A DNA stretch of 64,000 nt from Branchiostoma floridae (Eukaryota > Chordata > Leptocardii > Amphioxiformes > Branchiostomatidae). Below the pieces are notes generated by a model, which saw nothing but the letters and a program-made list of their open reading frames with translations, had not been told where the DNA came from and did no database searches. The position numbers and the translations under genes are program-made. This document shows, piece after piece, positions 11,601 to 23,600 of this stretch (its first letter is position 1; every line of letters starts with the position of its first letter). The DNA is taken from assembly GCF_000003815.2 (NCBI RefSeq), contig NC_049984.1, forward strand, positions 17,358,312-17,422,311, in the 5' to 3' direction.

Positions 11601-14600
11601 ATTGCAAATATTAAGTTTACCATAATCCCATGAAGTAACACTACCAGTGCTTGATAAATCTGTTGCCTAATTCGAGGGTAACCGCTGTCTTGTCCCACTA
11701 TTTGTTCAGACTAGAACTAAATCAGCAGCAGATTCAACTGTGGTTTATACAATCACATGCTATATTTTTCCAAAATGTGACTTTAATATGTATCCAGACC
11801 TGGCCAGCAGCATGATCCCATCCTGGAACTTGTCCACATCCTTCAGCAGTTCCCAGCCTTCCTCCTCATCCATCAACTCCAGGATACCTTCACTCTTACT
11901 CCTGGTCAGGAAGCCCTGCATGAATGTGGGGTGACAACAGTTACTAGATACTTATGACAAACTTTTTTAGGGTCACACAAACAGAAAAAACTCCAAGTAC
12001 TGCCATTGGAAGTATGAGGTTTTCTTTGTTAGTAGAGCCTTCAGTCACCATCATGGTAACAATTAGTGAATTTCATCATAGTACACATGTAATAGTACAT
12101 GTTTAAGAGGATGCATGTGATTAGACAAGCTGAGAGGACTTAACTTTCTGACAGCAAAAATCTGTAACCCATAAAATACAGATATGAAAACTTTTGAAAT
12201 CAAATACACCTATAGTGACCAAAGTCTGTGACAAAAAAAACTGTCGGGGTATTGTTGCCGCTATTTACTTTTCTTTTTGTTTTTCTTTTTTTATATGTGC
12301 AAAAACAAATAAAAAACAAACAGAAATTAGTGTTATACACATCTTCACTTTGCAGTTACTAAAGAGTATACAGCATAAGTCTGAAAAAAAAGATTACTAA
12401 AGTAATAATTGTAGTCCAACTTACCCGCAGGGTTTCAATGGCCTGACCACAAGGATCCAGTTCCTTCTTCTGAGACACAGCACCTGCATCTTTCTTCTTG
12501 GGTTTTGGGGCCGGCTTCTGTTCTGAGCTGGCCTGTTGAATATGATATTATCAAAAGTGAGACTCTAAAATCTATCTTTCACTGATATCATTAATTACTG
12601 TTGTCCATTAAAAAAGATTGAAGATGTAAGAAATTCTGACAAAGACCATTTATAGAATACCTATATATCTTGTGAATTTCTCAATTTCATTCTAAACAAA
12701 GTACCTCAGAAATAACCCCTCTTCTACCCTCTTCACTTCCTGTAATTTCAAAATCTGTGAACTCTCAGATAAGTGAAGAAATCAATAAGCATACAACATA
12801 TTCTTACAGGGAACCTATACATGTACCTGTGATTCCTTGGGTGGGGGTTTGACCCCTGTAGTGGCACCCACCCTGACCATGATGGCAGAGAACAGCCTGT
12901 GGTAGTTACTGATGACAACTTCCTCTGTCTCAGGAACCTGTAAGATCTCAGCAAGGGCACAGGAAGCCTACAGGGGCAGGACAACAATCACACAAATCAT
13001 TCTATACTATCTATATAAATACTATGAATTGGCACATATTAGCGGTAACTTTACGATCATGGTTTTTGTGGTGTCCTATCTCTGTGAGTAATCACACAGC
13101 TACCATTGTGATACTATCAATGGTTGTTTCAATGATGAACTTCAAACACAGCAACCACCTTCTTTCCCCTCATTAATATTGTTACAGTTGGTCTATGTGA
13201 CCTTATTTTTCAATTACATTGTTTCATATACTTCTAGCTCATTCTAGTGCAAAAGTCTACAATTATCATACATGCATTCTTACATATAATTGGGGTGCTA
13301 ATTATAGGAAAGATGTCATAAAAAGATTTTACTGAGCATGCAGATACTTTGTGATCAACTCAGTTTAACCGTTCACACCTCTCCATTTTCAACATTAAAC
13401 AACTTATGGGGGGGGGGCATATCCTTTTGGTTTTTACATTCTTGTATGAGAAATTTGGGTGCTAAGAAACTATTAGTTCTGTGATTTAACTAAGTAACTG
13501 TTACAATGTAGTAGAAATTTGAAATGTACACTCACAGCCATAGGTAGAGCCGTGGCAGTACGCGGAGGTCGTTGTTTCCTGTCCTTCACAGCCTTCTCCT
13601 CGTAGGGAACGTGCCGCGCCATGATCTCCAGCAGGTGGTCGATCAGGTTAGCGGTGAGCTGAGGTTCTGCCGCCAGGATCTTCCAACACTCCACAAGGTT
13701 TCTATGGGATGTGCAAGTCATAAGGCCACACCAATTTAATTTCTTGGTTCACAGATTTTTTCATAAAAAATATGGAGCGAGAGGGCGAAAAATAAAAACA
13801 AAAATTGTAAAATGGTTGGGGTAAAGGTAAGGGCTAATCCAAAACATAAAGAATAAAAAGTTTTCAGCTTGAAAAAAGTACAAAAACACTATTACTGTAT
13901 AGTAGCAGCACCTGTTTGTTGAAAATTACAAAAGTAGTGTCAGTTTTTATGTTTGTTCCATTCTTCATGAATGAAAAATATAACTGCAATAATAATACCC
14001 ACATTTTAAGGGGCTTATAATATAAAGGCCAATTTGCTACACCAGAAAGTTGGTGAATGGTTTCATTAATGGTGCAAGTGTGCTGAGTGGTAATTTTTAT
14101 TTTTATTTTTTTTTTTTCCATAAAATAGGAGCGAGCGAATCCGTGAACCAAGAAATTAAATTGGTGTGGCCTAAGGGTCAATGTCAGGAAACTTCTAAAG
14201 CCTGCATTACACAGTTATTGTAGAGATCTTGATACAGTACAGGTCCAACATTCTGTTACAAGCAGATTCGGCTGCCAGGATCTTCCAACACTCCACAAGG
14301 CTTCTATGTGATGTGCAAGTCATAAGGGTCAATGTCAGGAAACTTCTAAAGCCTGCATTACACAGTTATTGTAGAGATCTTGATACAGTAAAGGTCCAAC
14401 ATTCTGTTACAAGCAGATTCGGCTGCCAGGATCTTCCAACACTCCACAAGATTTCTATGTGATGTGCAAGTCATAAGGGTCAATGTCAGGAAACTTCTAA
14501 AGCCTGCATTACACAGTTATTGTAGAGATCTTGATACAGTAAAGGTCCAACATTCTGTTACAAGCAGATTCGGCTGCCAGGATTGTTCAACACTCCACAA

Positions 14601-17600
14601 GGTTTCTACGGGATGTGCAAGTCATAATAGGAAACTTTTTTTACACAGTTGGGCCACACCAATTCAATTCGTTGGTTCACAGATTTGAAAAAAATATATC
14701 TATATAGTTTTATCAAGTGAATACAGTCATGTTTTCCTCCTTGCCCGTTGCATTTATGATGTCCTCTTGCTATATTCTCACTTTAAAATATCCGCTAACC
14801 AACAAATTAAATTGGTGTGGCCTAATATTTTTATTAGAGATCTGAATACAGGGATTGGCCCACATTCTGTTAAAAGCACTTTGGCAATTCTGATACTTTT
14901 AGTGATACTGTTTTATTATCTAGTGTCCATCATTCTAAAGAATCTTGGTGCTAATGACAGTGAAGTATCATCATTTCATCATCTTGACATCTTAAACATC
15001 TAAAAAAAAGGCTAGAATCAGGTAAAAAAAACACCAATTCAATGACGGAATATAACATCCGTTAACCTTTATTCGTCGAGGTTACCTTTATCCGTCACTT
15101 TAAAAAACGTGTACAACGAGAGATAGAGTGATGCAACATGAATTATTGCTTCAGTTATGCACACATTAGATACTAAGGTTTTCAAAAAAATATCGCGAAG
15201 AACTCAATACCCATGCATGCGAAGAAGACGAGATCAGTTGCCAATCGTCCTCTCTCATGACAGCCGAACTACGTCGTGGGAAGGGGACGTCGCATCCTTA
15301 TCAACAGGAATAGTAAACAAATACTAAACGTACCTTTGGTTTTACCTAATGATGAACAAGAGAGGATGATAAAGTTTATTTTCCTAACCTGAATCATTTG
15401 TGATGATGTGATTTATTTTTAAAAAACGACATGTTCGTGCGACAATTTCTCGCCCTTCGACGAAAATGGAACGCCGCCATCTTTGTTACCCAGAAGGCTT
15501 TGGGTAGCGCTTGACTCTGGAACTTCAGACGGCAAAGGTGGAGTGCTATCTAAAGGACCCGTGTTGCCGTCCCAGGACGGAAAATTACTTGTTGGGACGG
15601 AAAATAATTCACCCACTCTGTCCCAAAATATCTTCATTCATGACATGAAAATACATTTTCGTAAGCTTAAAATGGCAGAAATCGGTCTAATTTTATATGC
15701 AGGCCGCTAGCGCGGTGGACGGAGAACGCATCACGCCCAATTTGTTTCCGTTTTGTAAAAGCCTGAGATGTGTGTGTACTTGTGTATGAACAAGCATGAC
15801 AAGAAAACTTCGGTAATTTTATTCAGTGTTTTATTTTGCATTGCTTATCGGAATCACCCAGCCTTGCACAATTTTAAATCAACACTGACGGGAAAATTTC
15901 AATTCTTTACGAACCTGACTCGGCAGATCAGAGATTATCTTGGTGTCGGAGGCCTCAGTAAACCGTCACACTGGTGATCTTCATAGTTCTACGACCATCG
16001 ACAAAGGAGGTTTTCCCCCTGGTGTAAACTGTAAACAGACGACAAAAACCATATTCTCACCGTCTTCGTCTACGATGTGACGAAACCACGGCCGATTCTT
16101 GCGTCATTTATCTTCAAAAGCACGTTTGCGCTTGAATTTGGGACCGAGCTTGCAGCGCGCAGCTTCCCGTGATAGCAAAGCTCCGCGCCTCTTTGTGATT
16201 GACTTCGTCATACCGCTCTTTCCGCGCCGCTGCTGGCTGTGATTGGCGGAAAGTTGATTGGATTTGTAGAATTATCACGCACGCCATGTCGCATGCGCTA
16301 CTTCAAAAGGCTGCCGCTGGACCTGCTACCATGGTAACGACACGTCTAGCCACATGTACATTTTCCATGCGCGTCTTGTAGTTCACAACTCGCTGCTATT
16401 ACAGCTTACATATATAATTTGCGGCGGAATGTAACGCTGTGTTTCACGGGGAAATGTCGGTCATCAAACTTGTATATTTTTTGCTAATCTTCCACTAAAA
16501 TTATACAGAAATAGCCCGCTGATATAAAATGTAAGTAGGAGACTATTTTCACTAGCAGCTCGCTTCAGGTTTGGCTGGTGGACTGTCGACCCCATTGACG
16601 TGATCCTACCGACAAGTCTAGCCGTGAAAACTATAATTTCTTTCTGCGTAGTTCAGGTTGAGTTNNNNNNNNNNNNNNNNNNNNNNNNNNNNNNNNNNNN
16701 NNNNNNNNNNNNNNNNNNNNNNNNNNNNNNNNNNNNNNNNNNNNNNNNNNNNNNNNNNNNNNNNNNNNNNNNNNNNNNNNNNNNNNNNNNNNNNNNNNNN
16801 NNNNNNNNNNNNNNNNNNNNNNNNNNNNNNNNNNNNNNNNNNNNNNNNNNNNNNNNNNNNNNNNNNNNNNNNNNNNNNNNNNNNNNNNNNNNNNNNNNNN
16901 NNNNNNNNNNNNNNNNNNNNNNNNNNNNNNNNNNNNNNNNNNNNNNNNNNNNNNNNNNNNNNNNNNNNNNNNNNNNNNNNNNNNNNNNNNNNNNNNNNNN
17001 NNNNNNNNNNNNNNNNNNNNNNNNNNNNNNNNNNNNNNNNNNNNNNNNNNTTACTCCTTGTACGGTGTTGGACGACGGACAGGAAGGTGTTCAATTTTAT
17101 CGAGAAATGCACCTTTCTTGATGGATAAAAGAAACAACAACACCAAGTGTCGGGGGGGAGTCGGACCAAAGCTTTTTGTTTCGAGATCGTGTGGTGTCGA
17201 TAGCCTTCTTTGAGGAATGAAATTTTGCTTCTTTTCCCAGGGGCATGCCCCCTAGTTTGGCGAGTCCCCAGCAATGTCGGGGACAGAAATAAATTTCAAG
17301 TTGGAGACAGCACTGGGTGAAAGTCCCTCTGTACTTGGGGCGGAATGGAACGTGCCGACATCGACTTGTCCAAAAAGCTGGTTTTGAGGTGTCACGTAAC
17401 AAAAAGGCGGGAAAATAATGGGACCACGACATTACGGTGTTTTTAATTGTCTTTTAACTTATTTGTGCATGTGTTTGCCTTATTCACCCATTTCTTTTGC
17501 ATTGTTTAGCAGTATTTCATAACAATTTAGAGTGGATTATCCACCGTCAGAAATAACTCTCAGGCCTACGGTCCCCTTTTTCGAAAATGTAAAAGTCCCC

Positions 17601-20600
17601 GGCCCCAGCACGTGTAAACATGTCCCTAAGACGATACCAACCGTCTCAGTATGGGTAACGTTATAGCTTGTTATTACAATTTCGTATCATCAAAATGATG
17701 AAATTTTACACTAGTTTATGTAAAATTGAACTTTAAGTATTCGAGATACCATTCTTTTTACTCCTGGAACAATCATCTGTAACACGAAAGTGGTACATGG
17801 AGGGTCGTTCTCCCCTTCCCCGTAGTGCTGTCTACTGTTGGTACCGGCCGCTGACCTGAGATATCACCTTACTGTTGACGTGATAGCCTGCAGTACGTAA
17901 TTTGCGGACTGCAGTCCAAGTTATGGATAGTTTCTCGCACTTTGATAGCTGTAGCAGGCCCCCAAAATGTTGATACTGTGGTTTACAATACGTTAGGACC
18001 GTGCGATGGAACACAGGAACAGATCTGCCGCAAGGCGATGTTTTTCAGGACCATTTTTTGACTGAAGCTACCGGAAGTGCATCGGCGTGTTGACTGCGAC
18101 ATTTGGTACACAGATAAACTAGTGTTAATGCCTGTCGGTTGACGAAGAAATTAAGAAATTATCGTTGTTCTGAATATCAAAATTAAGGGGAGATAGCGAC
18201 ACTGTTGTATAGTGACGAATAAAGGTTAATCTCTCGTAGAACATGCCCGTCTTCAGCGCTACTCGGCCGTGTATAATTGAGTCCAGTAAATCTCCGTCGG
18301 TGAGACCGGGGGAGACAGTGAAACATATTCAGCAAAAGGGACAAAGGTACTCTATAGTGTCAACATATAAACAGGAAGAAAAGTCTGCTTAGTCTTTAAA
18401 AAATTGGGATCACAAGAGTGTCACTCACGAAAAGTGACGGATAAAGGTTAACGGATGTTATAAGAGAAGAAAGAAGAAAAGAACACAACTAGTCTTGATC
18501 AACCTTATGCCTGTAAAGCTACGGCATTAGCTGTGAGCATTTTTTTTCAAAATGTTAGTGCCACTAGGATTGTCTGTTCTAAGGCTTTAATGTGTTTAAA
18601 TACACATGAAAATTTACCTATCATACCATAGAAGTATGAAAGTTGATTGGGTATCAGAATAGATTTGTTCACTCTAGAGGTTGAGGTACTTTGAACACTT
18701 ACTCATCAAAAGGCAAAGGTTTGTTGAGGAGAGCGTTTGCCACGCCCACGAGATGGTGGGTTGCCATGGTGCGGACCGTACGCAGGGTGCCCTTCTTCGT
18801 CTGCTCCACGGTGATCTCACCCAGCTTCACGTGCAGCGCGTCAATCACATCACGCACCTGGAAAACGTTTTTTCATACGTTTATCATACAACATTTGTAA
18901 CATGTACACAGAGGATGTTAAGCTGGTAGACAGTTTTGAATAGAATAAGTACAACACTCAACATTTTTCAGAAGTTTACAACATCAACAAAAGTGTGCTA
19001 CACCACCTTTACTCACATATATACCTAACACATCTAACCTACCTAAAATTACCACATGTAAATATACTGTTACAGGGGCCATTCCCACTGATTTATTTTG
19101 GCTAGAGTTTGCTTCCAAGACTTTGCTGATTGGGGTCATTATTGAGTGTTGAACCACTGCAAAAGGTAAAAAAGTAAATTCAATCCAATTTAGCTTAACC
19201 CTCTCAGCACGAGAAGCCACTATCATGGCTTTCCCATAGGACACGAGAAGCCACGATGGTGGCTTCAGGTTTAATTCCGGCAGGAAATTCAAACTGACTA
19301 CTGTGAAATGGGAAATTTGGCAGTGTCTGCCAATCAGGATGCTTGTATCTTTGACCAACCAGAAGGGATCTAGCATTTGAGCCCTGTTTCTGAGGCCTCC
19401 AGCGTGTGTTTTGGCTTCAGTTTTCTACAGGTTTATTTAGTAAATTTAGCAGAAACGGAGACAGTTTGGTGGATAATTTTGTTGGAGGCTTACAGGAGTG
19501 ATGACAGGGAAATCCTTGAGGGACAGCAAGGCAAACACCCAGCTGTTTTTGTTGAGATCAAATGAGCTGATATCACCGTGTCTAATGAGTTCTACATGCA
19601 TGCTTCCTTGTTGTTTTTCTTGGGGCAGAAGGAGGTCCAGGTCAGGTCAGATAGGTCACTGGTCCAAATTGACATTTTACATACTCTGATACCTGTTTCT
19701 CTACCCAAGTCATAGTAAATGGATTTATTTGACTCCCTGATATGTGGAGAACATCCAGAAAAATAATTTGCCATTTAGCACAAGGCATATTCATTATTTT
19801 AATAGTACAACTACAGGCGTGGGGAGGGGGGCACAACTGTTTATTGGGGTAACATTTGTTTGTCAACACTGAACTTATTTGAAATCATGCTTTGATTTTT
19901 AGTTTTTGGTCATTCTAACAGCATACCAGCATTGTGTATATATGGTTGAGTATTTCTACATAGTTTTATGATAAATGACACAAAAAACTCAGCCCCTAGC
20001 CAAATGTTTTCTTTTGTGAAACTTTTTTTGGGAGTGATGCAAATGTGTTTTTGAGTGGTTTCCATGACGATTGCTGTCCTCAGATTGATGGTATGATATT
20101 TATTTTGATTGTTTTGGAAAGGCCATTCTGTGAGCTTTCCAGCAATATATAGTTTTCCTAATCTACTCCTTACATAACAGCTGTAATAATAATACACAAA
20201 AAGTACTAATTGACACCTGTATAGACTGAAATTATATGTCGTATATGGTATACAGGAAAAAATTTTATGACGTGTTGAGAGGGTTAATGAAGAGCTTTTC
20301 TTCCACTGGTTATGACAGAGAATCAGGGAATTTTCCTTCCCTCTTTTCAACAAGCAAAACAAACAGGGCTTAACATCCCGTCCTAAGGACTGCAACCATT
20401 ACCAGTAGCATGCATTTTGGTTGAGCGACACAGTTGGAATCAAACTTGTGGCATATAGTTCCAGAAGCAGGGCCACTAACCACTGGACTATGCACAAGTC
20501 CTACAAACAATGAGAAAAGCAGTAAGGTCTGACCTGTTGATGCAGTGATGACCCTCGTGTCTTGACCATACTGTTGAGTACGACACACGCCCCACTGGAG

Positions 20601-23600
20601 GCGTGAGGGTGGACGTCAATCAGACCCTGTAGTACCAGATCCAGGAATGGCAACAACTGGTCTGTCAGAACCTTCTTCACAAGAACCTGGAATTAAAAAA
20701 TACAGCATCTTAAACACAGCTCAACACTGAAATCAAAATGTCCATCATCTAGACTTCACGTATGTTCCATGTTGGTACTTCTCATCTGGGCAATAATATT
20801 TTTCTATATGTAACTTGATCTACATACATAGCCAGCGTGTCATCCTAGTTAGATTATGTTGAGGTTCCAGTACTCGCAAAAGCACTAGCACTTCCAAGGC
20901 TATCATGTACAGACATATGTCTTCAGGCCATTTCCTACCACAACAGAGGAACAGGCATATCACTTACAGTGTGAAAACTTTTATTCAAATTGACCTGATT
21001 GACAGCAACGGTACATGAAAAGAGGGCATTTTACATTTTGTATATGCAGTGTTTTAGGTGAATTATGAAAGGATTGCATGAAATAGTCATAATGATAAGA
21101 CAACTTTGAGCCGTGGAACCAAAAAAGAGGTCTAAACAGGGAGCATTGTCAAAGTCAATAAAAGTTTATTATTGCACAACAATTGTCATGGGAACATGAC
21201 TCACCTTGGCCAGGTCACTGACCACACTGAAGAGGACCTGGGGGTCATCCTTCACCACTCTTTCCTTCAGGGTGGTCAGGGCTTCCACCATCTGGTCCTT
21301 GTAGTCAACTGGCTGGCCTGTGCACACAACAAAAACAAGGTGTTAGAAGAAATGGGGAAATTCTGGTTGCCATTATTGCATACACAAAAAGCTCCCTACC
21401 ATGATTTTCTATCTACCATACCCTACAGTTTAAACCAAGTAAGCAACATATATAGGGGAGCAACCAAAAGGCATTTCAATATTGGTGAAGTTAAATTCGT
21501 AAGGAATTCATAGCACCAGCATTTCAGCACCAAGGAGAGATATATTGTTCCAAAACTTATACTGTGATATGATAACATATAAAAATAGAGAGAGGCAACA
21601 ATGAAAGGTCACAGCATTATGCAGGAAATACAAGTCGTTTGAAGTTTTGTTCTAGATCATTCCAGCACACCATACTAGTTTCAATAAAATCTACATGTAG
21701 TCTTTCAGTCAAGCAGAATCTTTCAGTCAAGCAGATATTAAACCAATAGTGATGAAACAAACCTTCATATCTGAGACCTATCTTGAGAACGACCTGTACA
21801 CAGTCGATGGCCATCTGTCTGACAGTGAGTGAAGGGTCAGTACAGCGGGGGGTCAGTCTGCCCAGCAGGGTACCATGGTTACTGAACACTGTTGGACTCT
21901 GAAAACACAGAAAAAGCGGTTGTTTGTGGGCCATTCACGACAGGTAAAATCAGTTTACTTCTACTGTACATATGATTATGAAGCTCATATCATAAGCTTA
22001 TGTGTATAATGAAACTTTAGCCATTTTGTTTGTAATTGTAGCTGAGGCCACACCAATTTAATTTGTTGGATCACGGATTTTTTAAAGTAAAGATATACCA
22101 AGTGAACATCATAAATGCAACGTGCAGGGAGGATCACTTAAATATGACCATGTGCACTCCATAAACCTGAGTGCACCAAGGCATACACCTGGTCCTTGGG
22201 CTTTGTTTACATGAATCTTTATTCCAGTTAAGCTTTTTCTTAAATCTGTGAACCACAGAATTAAATTGGTGTAGCCGATGGCTTCATATAACACACGTTT
22301 TTGTAACATCTGACGCAATATGTTTATGATACAACAGGAATCTTGGAGGTACAGTTACGCACCAGAGGTCCAAACTCCAGATGTTCCAGATAGCAGTTGA
22401 AGATCTCCAGTGCTGTGTGCATGACTCTCTCCCTCTCGTGGTCCTGAGCAGACACCATCCAAGGTTCCAGATGCTGTTGGGGGAAAAAAATTAACCATAG
22501 TTATTTAAAGTACTGTTTTCCTAGACTACATTTTGCCATGGTTGTACCATGAGTGGTAGTGTTCTAGTCAGTCAGCAATGACCATCTTCAATTATTCCAA
22601 TGACCTACCTATCAGTATCATTTTGGCCACTGTTTTTTTAGCCATCATTCATGAATAGTTGCATCAGGTTGGTACGTCACTGAACATATAGAGACTCCAT
22701 TTTTCACAACACTTGCTTTATTCCCACCAACGTCTCATGTGACTGCCTGTCCCCTTCCTCAGGGCAATTCTGACTGGTTCACATTGTACTGCAGCTATTA
22801 GTGTTGCTCCTTACATTACAGATGCGGTCAGAAATGACATCAAGTCCCAGCCTAACATACACATACCTTGAAGATCTCCTGTAGCCCATCAGGAGTCACA
22901 CTTTTCTTCAGAATCTCCTTCAGCAGGCTGTTCAGGCTGTCCAGGGCCTCCTGCATCATCACCTGAGTGGTAGGAGGATATCATTTGGTAAAACAATCAG
23001 ACTTTAGACTAAGGAAAAGTATGGCAACTTTTGCGGTGCAGCTTAATTTTCTACCCCTCACGTTGTCAGCCAAGCACAACAGGTCACCCCTACTTTTCTC
23101 ACTAAGTTTGTGGGGACTCTTACAAAAAACAAATAACCCTTCAAGAGTGTAAGGCTCATTTCAGTTACTATCACTTGAACACTGGGGCAAAGTACCAGTT
23201 GCTGTTTGAGAAATACAAATGTGCACAACTGACCACCTATGAATAAAGACCTCCTTGGCCAATGACAATGTGGCCACTTTTTGGTGGTCATTTGGGTTGC
23301 GCTTTCAATAACACAGACATGAGTAATCCTGTCTATGGTGACTATTTTTCCAGTAACAACAACAGCAAACATCTCTTGGAAAATCAACCAAAAGTAAAAT
23401 GTACAATAGGTCATAATGAGATCCACAGTATCTTAAGGTTTGCATTTCTCATTTGTTGTTCCTTGTAAATGATTACAAAATTAAATGTGTTCAGACACTG
23501 TCATTCAACTACCCCTCACCTGCAGTCCCTTGTCTCCCTCCCCTCCACTGTCCTCCTTCCCCTTGCCCCCCACCCCACCGTGGGAGGGCAGGCCGTACAC

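Larger units (their letters stand above)
5614..13701 (-). other. MROH1: MROH1 exons 30-41 (coordinates)
   Basis: Coding exons in transcript order: 13536-13701, 12827-12967, 12425-12532, 11800-11915, 11266-11380, 10560-10706, 9900-10088, 9222-9377, 8383-8517, 6771-6873, 6289-6354, 5614-5696. Exons 30 and 32 encode basic, repeat-free linkers (for example KPAPKPKKKDAG). Exons 36-41 give the most conserved part of the family, with the pattern IRIRPCFEK, then RAEAFKLFGNLSRFGDG, then the final HEAT-like helix pair. Confidence 0.88.

Noticed and set aside
13864-14181. 105-codon minus ORF
   Set aside because: Lies wholly within the 448-bp Harbinger-like MITE.
16600-17274. Long ORFs of 173, 218 and 156 codons
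   Set aside because: They exist only because N runs translate without stops.
19910-20395. 161-codon minus ORF inside the piggyBac-like element
   Set aside because: Composition is tyrosine/cysteine-rich and unlike a piggyBac transposase; no catalytic pattern seen.
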